Assembly: GCF_964656455.1 (NCBI RefSeq)
Contig: NC_135723.1
Location: forward strand, 1,736,001 to 1,800,000
Length of the DNA: 64,000 nt
Direction: 5' to 3'
Source: Halichoerus grypus
Taxonomy: Eukaryota; Chordata; Mammalia; Carnivora; Phocidae
Below are positions 11,320 to 22,565 of this stretch, one piece after another (within the stretch, counting starts at the first letter, position 1; the number at the start of each line of letters is the position of its first letter). The notes beneath the pieces are model-generated. The model saw nothing but the letters and a program-made list of their open reading frames with translations. It was not told the DNA's origin and searched no databases. Both the position numbers and the translations under genes were made by a program.

Positions 11320-11558
11320 ACAGAAGAAAGGAGGGAGAGAAGGAGGAGGGAGAAGAAGAGGAAGAGAACAGAGATGAGAAAGGGCAGGAGAGAGAGGAGG
11401 AGGGAGAGGAGGAGGACAAGAAGAGGAAGAGGATGGAGAAGAGGAGGAGGAGGAAGATAAGGAGAAGGAGAGAGGAGGAGGAGGAAGAGGAGAAGGAAGA
11501 GAATGAGGGAGGAGGAGGGAGAGGAGGGACAGAAGAAGGAAGGAAGAAGGAAAGAAAT
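11320..11558. repeat. Homopurine (GGA/GAA)n tract
   Basis: About 240 bp almost free of pyrimidines on the plus strand, mixing GGA, GAA and AGAGG units. It can form triplex (H-DNA). The two acidic or serine-rich open frames across it, one per strand, are composition artefacts. Confidence 0.95.
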
Positions 11559-12012
11559 ATGATATTCAGAACATTTCTTATGAACAACAACACCTCCGCT
11601 GTATCAGAATCACAGGTCGTTTAAAAGTAATTTGGCCTAGAACTAAAATGCATAATAATCCCTGGCACAGGACATCTCTGTAGGCAGGTAACCTGCACAA
11701 CACTGTGTTGGATCATTTCCACTTCAATGTGCGTATATTTTACTATGTATTAGAACTATTAATGCCATGTCTCTCAAAAACTACCATAAACAAGCAGACC
11801 TACAATAATGAGATCACAGTGAGCCAACTAAACTCTATGCAGATAAATTCAGTTTCCATCCATTCAGACATCTCCTACAAGGGCCCCAAACATCTGGCTG
11901 TCAGTAAGCAACTAAAATATCAGCCTTTTTATAGGCAGATAATGCACAGATTTAATTTTCAGAGTATTTATCTGGAGGCTGTGTCTGTACACACTTAAGG
12001 CAGGGCCTGCGC
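11559..12012. other. Unassigned single-copy DNA
   Basis: AT-rich, no repeat recognised. A 97-codon frame at 11705-11998 lacks any known motif. It abuts the minisatellite directly. Confidence 0.4.
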
Positions 12013-13029
12013 AGGTCATGGGGAGGGGCCCTAACCCCGCGTGACAGGTGTCCTTAGGGGAGATCAGGTTAACTTGAGGTCATGGGGAGGGGGCCCTAAC
12101 CCCGCGTGACAGGTGTCCTTAGGGGAGATCAGGTTAACTTGAGGTCATGGGGAGGGGGCCCTAACCCCGCGTGACAGGTGTCCTTAGGGGAGGTCAGGTT
12201 AACTTGAGGTCATGGGGAGGGGGCCCTAACCCCGCATGACAGGTGTCCTTAGGGGAGATCAGGTTAACTTGAGGTCATGGGGAGGGGGCCCTAACCCCGC
12301 GTGACAGGTGTCCTTAGGGCAGATCAGGTTAACTTGAGGTCATGGGGAGGGGGCCCTAACCCCGCGTGACAGGTGTCCTTAGGGGAGATCAGGTTAACTT
12401 GAGGTCATGGGGAGGGGGCCCTAACCCCGCGTGACAGGTGTCCTTAGGGGAGATCAGGTTAACTTGAGGTCATGGGGAGGGGGCCCTAACCCCGCGTGAC
12501 AGGTGTCCTTAGGGGAGATCAGGTTAACTTGAGGTCATGGGGAGGGGGCCCTAACCCCGCGTGACAGGTGTCCTTAGGGGAGATCAGTTTAACTTGAGGT
12601 CATGGGGAGGGGGCCCTAACCCCGCGTGACAGGTGTCCATAGGGGAAATCAGGTTAACTTGAGGTCATGGGGAGGGGGCCCTAACCCCGCGTGACAGGTG
12701 TCCTTAGGGGAGGTCAGATTAACTTGAGGTCATGGGGAGGGGGCCCTAACCCCGCGTGACAGGTGTCCTTAGGGGAGATCAGGTTAACTTGAGGTCATGG
12801 GGAGGGGGCCCTAACCCCGTGTGACAGGTGTCCTTAGGGGAGATCAAGTTAACTTGAGGTCATGGGGAGGGGGCCCTAACCCCGTGTGGCAGGTGTCCTT
12901 AGGGGAAATCAGGTTAACTTGAGGTCATGGGGAGGGGACCCTAACCCCGCGTGACGGATGTCCTTAGGGGAAATCAGGTTAACTTGAGGTCATGGGGAGG
13001 GGGCCCTAACCCCATGTGAAAAGTGTCCT
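12013..13029. repeat. 65-bp minisatellite (about 16 copies) grown from an LTR
   Basis: A truncated first copy (12013-12070) is followed by 14 full 65-bp units starting at 12071, 12136, 12201 and so on to 12916. A last unit starts at 12981 and runs into LTR sequence. The unit reads AACTTGAGGTCATGGGGAGG, GGGCCCTAACCCCGCGTGAC, AGGTGTCCTTAGGGGAGATC, AGGTT. Most units differ at 0-3 positions and most carry a GTTAAC (HpaI) site at the joint. The unit is collinear with the middle of a MaLR LTR (GTTAAAT-GAGGTCATTAGGG, GGGCCCTAATCC, GGTGTCCTTATAA). Confidence 0.97.
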
Positions 13030-13258
13030 TATAAAAAGAGGAAATTTGGATCCAGAGACAGACACAGAAAGGGAAAATGTGAAGTACAGGGGGAAGAGAG
13101 CTGTGGACAAGCCAAAGAGAAGGTTCTGGAACAGAGTCTCCCTCATCATCTGGGGGGGAACCAGCCCTACCACCACCCTGATCTTGGACTTCCAGCCTCC
13201 CGACTGTGAGGATGTAAATTTCAGCTTCATTCCAGCAGCCCCAGCAAACTTGTATGGA
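12981..13258 (+). mobile_element. MaLR-type (MLT1/MST-like) solo LTR, 3' part
   Basis: From the last minisatellite unit the text continues as LTR: GTGTCCTTATAAAAAGAGG (TATA box at 13030-13038), CAGAGACAGACACAG, GAAGAGAGCTGTGGACAAGC, GATCTTGGACTTCCAGCCTC and the terminal CAGCAAACT. No internal retroviral genes are present. The 5' part is replaced by the tandem array. MaLR elements are non-autonomous relatives of ERV-L; the subfamily is uncertain. The 120-codon frame across it is incidental. Confidence 0.75.
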
Positions 13259-13355
13259 CACGCGTCAAACACGTGGGCCATGCCTCCAACTCACTCACTC
13301 CCATGTGTGAAGCCTCATCCCCAAACTGTGGAACGTAACAAGGGGCAGTGGGTGG

Positions 13356-14350
13356 TAAAAGTACCATCTCACTCATAAGTGGAATTTAAGAAACAAGACA
13401 AATGAGCATAGAGGGAAAAGAGAGAGAGACAAATGAAGAAACAGACTCTTCACTACAGGGAACACACTGCTGGTCACCAGAGGGGAGGTGGGTGGAGGAT
13501 GGGGAAACAGGTGATGGGGATGAAGGAGTGCACCTGTCATGATGAGCACGGGGTGATGTAGGGAAGTGCGGAATCTCTGTATTATACATCTGAGACTAAT
13601 ACCGCATATATGTTAACCAACTGGAGTTTAAATAAAGTAAAATAGAATAAAATAAATAAATAAAATAGGATAAAATAACATAAATAATAAAAAAATTAAA
13701 TTAAAAGCATAAAATTGTATATATGGACCACATCTTCTTTATCTATTCATCTGTTGAAGGGCATCTTGGCTCTTTCCACGGTTTGGCTATTGTGGACATC
13801 GCTGCTATGAACATTGGGGTGCATATGGACAATGGAATATTACTCAGCCATCAGAAAGGATGAATACCCAACTTTTACATCAACATGGATGGGACTGGAA
13901 GAGATTATGCTAAGTGAAATAAGTCAAGCAGAGAAAGTCAATTATCATATGGTTTCACTCATTTGCGGACCATAAGGAATAGCATGAAGGACGTTAGGAG
14001 AAGGAAGGGAAAAATGAGGGGGGGGGAACTGGAGGGAGAGATGAACCATGAGAGACTCTGTACTCTGGGAAACAAACTGAGGGTTTTAGAGGGGAGGGGG
14101 GCGAGGGGATGGGTGAGCCCAGTGATGGGTATTAAGGAGGGCATGCACTGCATGGAGCACTGAGTGTTATACGCAAACAGTGAGTCATGGAACAGTACAT
14201 CAAAAACTAATGATGTAATGTATGGTGACTGACATAACATAATAAAATAATATAAAATTTAAAAAAAAACTAAAAAAATAAAAGCATAAAATTAAATTAA
14301 AATAAGGTAAATAAAATAAGATAAAATAAATAGAATAAAATAAAATAACA
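13356..14350 (+). mobile_element. 5'-truncated LINE-1 3' end, split by a second LINE-1
   Basis: LINE-1 3' UTR text (CACTCATAAGTGGAATTTAA, ACAAACAGACT-type and GGTCACCAGAGGGGAGGTGG strings, CTCTGTATTATACATCTGAG) ends in a long A-rich (AAAT)n tail at about 13635-13716. The tail resumes at 14294-14350 after the younger insertion. A weak flanking match (GGTGGTAAAAG near 13351, GGTGGAAAG near 14353) may be its target duplication. Confidence 0.8.
13717..14279 (+). mobile_element. LINE-1 with 5' inversion (twin priming)
   Basis: 13717-13826 is antisense LINE-1 (GACCACATCTTCTTTATC, GGTTTGGCTATTGTGGACAT). From about 13822 it switches to sense (AATGGAATATTACTCAGCCA) and runs to the 3' end. In the uninverted copy at 37.55-37.66 kb these two pieces are directly adjacent, and CATAT is shared at the switch. 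A perfect 14-bp target duplication, AAAAGCATAAAATT, lies at 13703-13716 and 14280-14293. This is the signature of twin priming during target-primed reverse transcription. Confidence 0.93.
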
Positions 14351-17332
14351 GTGGTGGAAAGAGTGGCCTATGAGACGAGTTCATTCCGTGAGATAAACAT
14401 GCTTGTACGTAGATATTTAGTAAACAAGCTAGAGCCTTGATTAGAGCATTATGAATGTTAATCAAGAAGACAGTGTTTATTTAATGACGTGAAGTAAAAT
14501 TCGAGTGATTTGTTTTCCGATATTGCCGAAGATCTTGACACTAGACTCTGCACAGGCGGGCTTGAGCCAAGCAGAAACCCCATACCCCACTGCAATCGTG
14601 GGCTCGCCGATGACAGATGACAAGTGCCCTTGGGGACGCGCACAGAGGCAGAGAACAGCGGAAGTGGAGCAGTGACATTTACAGCTGGGAAAGCTGGTGT
14701 CCATCCGAAACGAGCCGACCCGTGTCGCCTGGGAGCCTACCAACAGCACGATGCTGGCTTTTACCACATTTGTACTCTTCCACAATTATGAAGCCTTTTT
14801 GTTAATTTCCCCCAAACGGGAAGACACAATACACAGACATAATGGTGGTGCACGTAAGCTTGGAACCCTAGCAGAAGGTGCCTGTACGTGCAGACTTCGC
14901 GCCAGTGTGCTAGTTTGGAGTGAGAAGAACCACATTCCTAAGACCTGCCGACCCCCCCGCCCCCCCGGGGACCTTGCGGGAGTGAAGTATCATAGAAGGA
15001 CCTAATAAGCACACAGCTGGGGCGGAGGGGTGGACCCAGTGGAGGGCTGTGGATATTTTTGGAAGGAAAACACATGGGAACCATCCCCAAAGCACTTCTA
15101 AAGAGTTGTTCACATTAAAACAATAAAATATTCAGCACAAAAACCTAAGAAGGTACGAGTCATGGCAATAAAATCTCTGTGGTTTGGCCACACACAGGAA
15201 GCGAGGGTGTTCAGGTGAGTGGTGACACATGACAGGCCCCCACGGTAAGATCCAGGATGGCGTGGGGGTGGGGAGGTGGGAGACAAGACTCAGGGTCCCG
15301 GGGACCCGCACAGGCTGCCTGCGTGCAGACTGCAATGCTCAGGGAGCATCGTCCACCACACCCAGCTCCCCCACCTCTCCAGACCGCATCCCAGACAAGG
15401 TCCGGCCAGGTCAGGAAACACGGGCGAAGCCAGGCACCCGACCCCACCGACCCCCAACCAGGAGAACTGGCTTTTCAAAAACCACTCTGATCTCCGCCTA
15501 TTCCAGATTAAGATTTCGTTTCAAAGATTATAAGCTGTTGTCTTTCCTCTGTCGTGTGCTGTGGATATTGGGCTCAAACTACAGCATAACAGTTAACAAT
15601 AGAACTCCCCTACTTCACAAGACCCAGGTGACCCTGATGTACGCTGGACCCTGGGAACGTTTGCAAATGCAGGGTGCGCTATGAGGCCCTCAGGGACCTG
15701 TCCTCAGAGGCGTGGAGCCCAGTGAAGAGCCTGGGCATAAGTAGGCATCACTTTAACAAACTTCTAAAATAAGCCACAAAAAAGCAAACCAAAAACACCC
15801 CCAAATATTTTAAGAGCAGAGAGAGGAAAATGGCCTTAAAAAAGGTGTTCTTCCCGCCCCACCCCCCCACCCCCCCGAGAGATCAGAACAAGTATAACTT
15901 TGAAATGGAGGGTGAAAACCTGATTGTATACTCACCTCCTGGTCTCCTCTTCAAAGAAAGAGGAAATCAAAAAAAAGGAAGTCTCAAAACAGCAATAATA
16001 ACTCTGACCAGTACTTCCTAATAGCCAATCCTTGTATGAATTCAATTGGACCTTTTTTTAATATAAAAAATATTTAAGTAGATGTAAACTCTAAAATAAT
16101 AAATAAACTTGTATTCAAAAGTAGACTCTTTGAGTTCTCCTTGACATAAAATATTGAATTCTTTATTTGCTCCCCAAAACATTTTGCAACATTCAACCAG
16201 AAGAGAGTTTGGAGAAAAGAAATCTGATAATTAACGGATTGTGCCAAAGTTTTGAAATATTGAGGTATTTATGGGTTTTGCCCTGGATGACAAATTAGAA
16301 AACCATTCCAGTCTATTGTTTAAAGGTGAAGTTTGGAAAATGCCCAAATATGTTCCACACACTTTTTTCCCCTCTGATTTTTTGTTCCTTATTCTTCTCC
16401 TAAAGATTGATCTTAAGATAATTTTGATATTTAAAAGCCTTTGAAAACAAAATTGAGAGGCGTCTTCCCCCTTGAAAAACAAGGCACCCACCAGTTGAGC
16501 AAGACGGATCAGGTTGGCCCCACAGAAAACACCTCTGGCTGCGTGGGGTCAGGAGTCCTCTAGCCCAGAAATGTCCAGCGCTTCTGTCCTCAGACGTGTT
16601 TGTGCAATTTAGCCAACCAGGAGAGTGAAACATTCACCATAAGCGCAGCAAGGAAAGTATGTCTTCTACGTTCAGCACTTGCTAAGATTTTGCTCATTGT
16701 AAGAACTATCTGGAAGACTAGCAAAGTGGAAGCTAAATTTAGGAAAGGTGCTACAACAATTTCCTGGAAATGCTCCACTGAGATCAAAGGAAGGAGAGCA
16801 TGTGGATGGAGCGGAGTGGCCTTCCTGGCAGCTGGTGTCTCCTGGGCACCCACAATGCACAAGATGCTGCGTGTGTGCGTTGAGCATGACCTCGTCACAG
16901 TCTGAGAGGCGGGCAAATGGCAGATCTGCTTCTCGGATGAGGAAACCCAGCGGCCGGCAGGGAGTCCCGGGGCTCAGCTATCGGCCACGCTCTGTGAGCA
17001 GCACCGGCCAGTGTCGGCTCTCCTTTTCCCGCTGCCGCCAGCATGCCAGCTCCCGGGCATGGCCCGTGACAACCCAGTGGGTCCTGCCTAGAGGACACGT
17101 TCCCCGTCTGGGCTCCACCCTGACTTCACCTGGCGCTGATATGAAGGCCACACTAGAAGGCTTGAGGTGTGTTCTGATGATTTCCAGCAAGTGTGGCTCC
17201 TACAAGAGAATTCTCACACTGACATATGCAATCCACTTGCCAGCCCCCAAAGACACACACAAAACTCAAAACTTCCGAAGAACATATAGAATGCCCGCTG
17301 TGGAAGAACCGGAAGTCAAATGGTGGCTGGAT
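14351..17332. other. Unassigned single-copy DNA
   Basis: No gene or named repeat recognised. An inverted repeat CTTGATTA / TAATCAAG (14436-14443, 14459-14466) lies in a CpG-containing AT-rich stretch. C-rich runs sit at 14949-14966 and 15856-15878. Overlapping frames of up to 213 codons occur on both strands (for example 16748-17389) but show no recognisable protein. Confidence 0.4.
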
Positions 17333-17545
17333 GCATTCAATCAGCATTTACGAAGCAACCCCTTTGTGCCGAGGAGGCACACCGGCTAAATGCATTTCAT
17401 CTCGGAACAGTTTTGTTAACTAGATTATTCTTTGTCCTCCCATTTTTACAGGTAAGCAATGAGAGCCTCGGAGATACTAAGGAAAAAACCCAAGATCACA
17501 GAGCTACTCAGTTGGAGAATCCAAGTTTGGTTCCAGGTCATTTTA
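17333..17545 (-). repeat. MIR SINE, antisense (degenerate)
   Basis: TTCAATCAGCATTTACGAAG at one end, and TTTTTACAGGTAAGCAATGA followed by CCCAAGATCACAGAGCTACT at the other, match reversed MIR in order. The middle is diverged. Confidence 0.65.
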
Positions 17546-18701
17546 GTCTACGAGTCCATTCTGCCACCTCGCAGACATCTAAGAGGGGTGCATTTGGAAA
17601 GCTGGCCCCTTCTATGTTCTGGAAAATTGAATGTCCTTTTCTCATTCAAAGACTGTCTTGCTAAGATTCACGAGTTCCCAAGGGATGAGGAGGGCTCATG
17701 TAGGTGTGTGCGCCTCCGTGATGTCCAGCCAACCTGGCTACACTTGGCCACAGACGGGCCGCACTCTGGCGCGTTGTGCTGGTGGAAGCAACATGATGAC
17801 TTAGTTCTAGTATCTGCACTCCCAGGAAAAACAGGAAGGAAACAAACTCCTATGTCTTCTCTTGCTGAAAAAGCCATGACTGCCAACAGCACCCCATCTA
17901 CAATATGAGACGTCGAAACATCAGCTTTTAAAAAATATGTTTTCAATTACGTTTTAGAGCCAAGTCCTTACAAAATGTCCATTCTCTGGATCAGATGAAA
18001 CTGGCAGCTTCCTGTTGGAAAATCTGCCACGTCCTTGACCCCCTGTTCCTGGAGCTCCGGATTTCTGAAGCTGGAAGGAGCTGAGGAGATAGCATGCCCT
18101 CCTTCGTGGTTCATGGGCTCCCGTTTCTTTGTGTCTCTAGCATCTCTAATTTCCTCCACGGCCGCCTATACTCCAGGAAACATCCCTTCAGCACACCTCC
18201 AGGAATGCCTTCCTAGTAAACAAGCCAGACCAAGCCCCTCCCGAGCCCCAAACAAACTAAACCACATCCAAAGCAGACAAGCCAGAACCTCTGAAGGCTG
18301 CTGCATGGGGTGGGGGCTGGTGGTCGTTCCCCTCCTGGACCTCGGGCCCCAGTCCCGCCTCCTCACATCCTCGCCTTCCTCCTGGCCACGCAAACCTCGG
18401 GTCTAATTTCCAGTCCTTCCCCAAGCCCCAATTCACCCTTCGCCTTACCTGAGTCTCTACACACACTTTCCTCTGCCTCAACTGTCCTCCCCTCACATGG
18501 CACCCAGGAAATAATGAAAGAGACGAAGGAATGGTTCAGAGGACGGGCTCTCAGAGATCTGTCTCAGAGATGGTTGGGTGGACTTCAGGCTTCCCCGTGC
18601 TCCTTAAGGGCTGACCACATGTCTTTCTGCAGACCGCTTATGCGTCTGTCCAGTCTCCTGATCTGCTGTCCCATGGGTCCCTGCTGGGCCCTGACTTAAA
18701 G
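17546..18701. other. Unassigned single-copy DNA
   Basis: No gene or repeat recognised. Overlapping open frames of up to 149 codons on both strands, none resembling a known protein. Confidence 0.4.
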
Positions 18702-18712
18702 AAGGGCCTCAG

Positions 18713-18906
18713 GCACCTGGGTGGCTCCATCGGTTAAGCGTCCAACTCTTGGTTTCGGCTCAGGTCATGATCTCAGGGTCATGAGATCAAGCCCTGCATC
18801 GAGCTCCACACTCAGTGCAGAGTCTGCTTGAGATTCTCTCCCTCTCCCTGCTCACCCACACTAAATAAGTAAATAAATAAATAAATAAAATCTTTAAAAA
18901 ATAACT
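18713..18906 (+). mobile_element. CAN-SINE
   Basis: Head CACCTGGGTGGCTCCATCGG, body GATTCTCTCCCTCTCCCTGC, (AAAT)n tail. Target duplication AAGGGCCTCAG / AAGTGCCTCAG (18702-18712, 18907-18917) with one mismatch. Confidence 0.95.
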
Positions 18907-19164
18907 AAGTGCCTCAGATCTTCGACCAACCGTGCAAATGCAAACACAGTCTTCTATTTAAGCAGGGCAGCTTTGACTCTGTGGAGCTCTCCATCTTAGC
19001 AGCTGGATGAGATTGGTCCAAGTGCTTAACAATGCCAACTTCATATTCTCCTCTGCAAACTAGGCATAAGCAGACACTTCTCCAAGGGCTATGGGGAGGA
19101 CCGATGTTTGTAAACACTCAGCACCGTCTCACACAAAGCAACCACTCCATAAGTGAGTGACCAA

Positions 19165-19300
19165 GAACTCAGGCTCCAGGGACAGAGAACAGTTGTCCAA
19201 ACTGTCCAAGTGGCTGTGTGAACTTGACAAGTTAAACCCTTTGAGCCTCCGTTTCCCCATGTATCAAATAAAAGTGAGATGGGTGCCCTTACTCAGGATT
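19165..19300 (+). repeat. MIR SINE (degenerate)
   Basis: GGCTCCAGGGACAGA, then GTGGCTGTGTGAACTTGACA, GAGCCTCCGTTTCCCCATGT and AGTGAGATGGGTGCC follow MIR order. Confidence 0.7.
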
Positions 19301-19469
19301 GTATATTAGGTCCACTGCTTCCATGTATACCAGACCCGTCACACACAGAAGACCCTTGAGTAGAAGCTGCAGGAGCCACAGTACTTTGTCGTATAGGTAC
19401 TCCTCTGTGCATTAACTCAGTCCATGTTCACCCAGTCTGTGCTCAGTAATGTTAGCTCTTGGAGGCACC

Positions 19470-19675
19470 AATTGTTGCTGTCATCACTGTCGTTGTCATC
19501 ACCATCAGCATCATCCCCATTATTGTCCCCATCATCATCCTCACCAATGCCATCACCACCATGATCACCATCACCATCATCATCACTATCATCACCATCA
19601 TTATCATCATCGTCATCATCATGGTCGTCACCATCATCACCACCATGGTCACCATCATCATCATCATCACCATCG

Positions 19676-19706
<31 letters not shown>

Positions 19707-19910
19707 CATCATCATCACCATCAGCACAGTCATTGTCATCATCCTTTTCATCCTCATCATAGTCATCACCATCATCATCCTCACCAGTGTCATCACCACC
19801 ATGGTCACCATATCATCATCATCACCATTACTATCATCATCATAATCATCACCACCAACATCACCATCACCATCATCATCACAATCATCATCACCATCAT
19901 CCACACACAT
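19470..19910. repeat. (ATC/ACC)n trinucleotide repeat field
   Basis: About 440 bp of CATCATCAC-type triplets with scattered interruptions. Its frames give histidine-rich (181 codons), isoleucine-rich, or Met/Val/Asp-rich strings depending on frame and strand. All are translation artefacts of the triplets. Confidence 0.97.
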
Positions 19911-20375
19911 CACTTGCACACCCCTGTATTGTCATATCCACTTCTCACTTCATCACAATACTTTGGTTCCTGCACTTTACTCCCAGGCCCCTGAGAACCC
20001 AGCCTCTGCCCCTCCAGGCATGACAAGGACTGTCTGAAAGAAGTCTGACCATACTACAGCACAATCATGATATTCCTTTGAATCCAGATAGCTGGTGGGT
20101 CTCATCATGTGTAGCCCACTGTCCTCAAAATCTCCGGCAAAATACTAGCCTCCTGAGGTGTTTAAAAAATTTTAAAAAGAAAATCTGTCTGGTGCTTAAA
20201 AACTCGAAAAACAGCATATTCTGTCTTTCTGTTAAGACACAGTAATTCACTTCAGCATGTGAAGGACTGGAGAAACGCCATCTTGAGATATGTTCACTAA
20301 TTAATATATTTAACTAAAATGAATCTATTAATCTGTATAATCAACTATTTCCTAATCTATGACAATGGAACTTTC
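19911..20375. other. Unassigned DNA between repeats
   Basis: No gene or named repeat seen; AT-rich after 20150. Confidence 0.4.
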
Positions 20376-20605
20376 CCTGTGTGTGTGTGCATGCACGCAT
20401 GTGCACATGAGGCAGGAGGAAGGGCTGTCCTACATGCCTTCTTCTTTCCATGTATTCACATGTGTGTGCTTATGTGTGGTGTGGTGCATGCTTTCTCCTT
20501 TCCAAATGTGTGCGTGCATGTGTGTGTGACCTATTCCATGCAGAGGGGTGTCATACCCCTTCTCTGTGTGACCCATGTGCCTGTGTGTGAGTGTGGGTGT
20601 GGGTG
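20376..20605. repeat. TG-rich alternating purine-pyrimidine tract
   Basis: Interrupted TGTGTG, TGCATG and TGTGCG runs, with Z-DNA potential. The 203-codon frame starting at 20319 is open largely because of this tract and has no recognised domain. Confidence 0.85.
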
Positions 20606-21039
20606 TATACTCAGCAATAAGAAGGATGTGCCGAAGGACTTCTCCGGCATGAAATTCCTCCCACCCCGCCGCCTTTGTGCCTTTGAGTTTCGGGTGACCT
20701 TCCTTTCCCTAAATATGGACTGCTTTATTAACATTTCTGCTTCTTCTGTCTCTTTCCATATTTTTCTTCTACCCTGGAAGAAAAAGAGAAGCACCACAAG
20801 GTGGGGTGGACAGAAAACATTGCAAGACCACTTGTTTTCACTTGCTCTCTTGCTACTTTGGGGCTCACTGGGTTGCTGCACTCAAACCAGGTCTAATTGG
20901 CCGGACTTGAAAATTTCTTATCCTTCTTAACCCTTTAAAACCTCATGAAATCTGCCCCTCTCAGAAAATGCATATGTAGTTTCAATGACGCTTAGATGCC
21001 AGGTCCATGGACCATAGTTAAAACTATGCAACGGCCAGG
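20606..21039. other. Unassigned DNA
   Basis: No gene or repeat recognised. Confidence 0.4.
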
Positions 21040-21122
21040 TGAATCCCTGAATCCTCAGTGCCAGCACAGGGCCTGGCTGGGAGGAGGCACCCCATAAACA
21101 TTGAAGGGTAGATGAATTAATG
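21040..21122 (+). repeat. L2 LINE 3' end fragment
   Basis: CAGTGCCAGCACAGGGCCTG, then CACCCCATAAACATTGAAGG and ATGAATTAATGAA match the L2 3' end (GTGCCTGGCACA...CAATAAATGTTTGTTGAATGAATGAA). Confidence 0.6.
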
Positions 21123-21943
21123 AAGATGGCTCTGCTGGAGTCCATACCCCTCAAGATCACAGGGTATATTTCTTAGTAACATGTTCAACTGCAAAGGACA
21201 AACTTGTCCCAAGTGCCCTGATATATCCAAGTATACTTCCTCTCCATCCCTTTCAAAACTACTATTCTAAATTAATCCTGCTTTTCTATAAATTAAGTCT
21301 CCATCATCTGGGGTCAGCGTGTACAGTTGCACAGGTTGGGCACTGTTATGGTACAGTGTGTCTAGCCAGTGAGGAGAGTCAGAGCTGACAGCTTGCCTGC
21401 AGGGGCAGGGCAGGGTCTGCCTTGAGGCAGAAGCACCATTTGTTCACAGTTACATGCTTGCCAGAGGGATGCTTTTTATAATTGACCCAAAGAAGAAGTG
21501 TGGATTAGCTGTGAGCCTCCTGCAGGCGACACAGATTCCTGGGGTTCTTTTCTCCAAAATCTAGGTCAAGAGTTGAGGAAGATGGACGTATGCCACCTAT
21601 TCATTACGACTTACTGTGTGGATCACAATGGGAAATATCCTGGAAAAAACATTAGCAACAGACACCGGATCCGACTCGACTGTCTGAGTTTCGTCAAATG
21701 CTTTCCTACACTGACCACATTGTGGCTGAGCCATGGATGTGTGTTGAGGACAGAGAGCCTGAGAGGGTATGAAGGAGGAAGCAAGAGTAGGGGCTGAGGC
21801 TACAGCATGAAGTGGGCATGAAGTCCCCTAGAAGGGTCGAAGCTGCACGCGATGGGGGTCTGCAGTTGTAACCCTCTTCCCTACCGGGAGCCGTGATGCC
21901 CGTCAGCTCTGCTTTTCTATCTCTGAGTTAAGAAGGGGAATGG
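21123..21943. other. Unassigned single-copy DNA
   Basis: No gene or repeat recognised; the 99-codon frame at 21498-21797 has no known motif. Confidence 0.4.
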
Positions 21944-22097
21944 TTCGCCTGGTGATGGGTATTAAAGAGGGCACGTTCTGCATGGAGCACTGGGTGTTAC
22001 ACACGAACAATGAATCATGGAACACTACATCAAAAACTAATGATGTAATGTATGGTGATTAACATAACATAATAAAATTAAACTAAAAAAAAAAAAG
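21944..22097 (+). mobile_element. 5'-truncated LINE-1 3' UTR
   Basis: Only the last about 150 bp of the carnivore LINE-1 3' end is present: GGTGATGGGTATTAAAGAGG, TGGAGCACTGGGTGTTAC, AACTAATGATGTAATGTATG, then poly(A). Closely similar to the 3' ends at 36.6 and 37.9 kb. Confidence 0.93.
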
Positions 22098-22379
22098 AGG
22101 GCTTCTGCCCTCTGCCTGGAGCCCCTTCTTCCCTGGCGTGAAGTCTTTCCCCCCCGTCAAGGATCCTCTCTGGTCCTTTCTGTAAAGAGATCGTCAGGAC
22201 AAGCAGGTACGAGCCCGTCCTTATTCACGTGACCCCTGGTCTCAGAGGATCGATGCATATGCTCGGGGATCTCCGACCAGGAGACTTGACCGTGGGTCTC
22301 ATCTTTTGCCCTGGAAAGTCCTTCCCAGGCGAGACCCACCAGGAAGGCTCCCATCGTCAGCTGCACCAGGCACCGTTTC

Positions 22380-22565
22380 TGACACGCTGACTGTGCGCCA
22401 GGCACTGAGTCGGGACTGGCCCTGCATTACTTTTCATTTGTCACCTGGGAAGTTACTTTACATATCTACCTCTGTTTTCTTGTCTATAAAAGAAAAAAAT
22501 AACAACTGTGCTGTAGGAGTGTTGTTATAATGAGAAACGCTGTGTACCCCGCAGGGTGCTGGGGC
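22380..22565. repeat. MIR-like fragments in opposite orientations
   Basis: 22386-22436 reads like reversed MIR or L2 (GACTGTGCGCCAGGCACTGA). 22440-22565 reads like forward MIR (GGGAAGTTACTTTACATATC, TTTCTTGTCTATAAAAGAAA, GTGTTGTTATAATGAGAAAC). Degenerate. Confidence 0.5.

Noticed and set aside
12013..13029. CRISPR-like array of regular repeats
   Set aside because: Units are contiguous 65-bp tandem copies with no spacers, in mammalian DNA.
12013..13029. Interstitial telomeric repeats (CCCTAACCC in each unit)
   Set aside because: Only one such string per 65-bp unit, explained by the LTR string GGGCCCTAATCC; no TTAGGG runs.
12013..13029. Array of nuclear-receptor half sites (AGGTCA per unit)
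   Set aside because: The hexamer is part of the LTR text and multiplied with it; spacing of 65 bp fits no dimer rule. Kept only as a remark.
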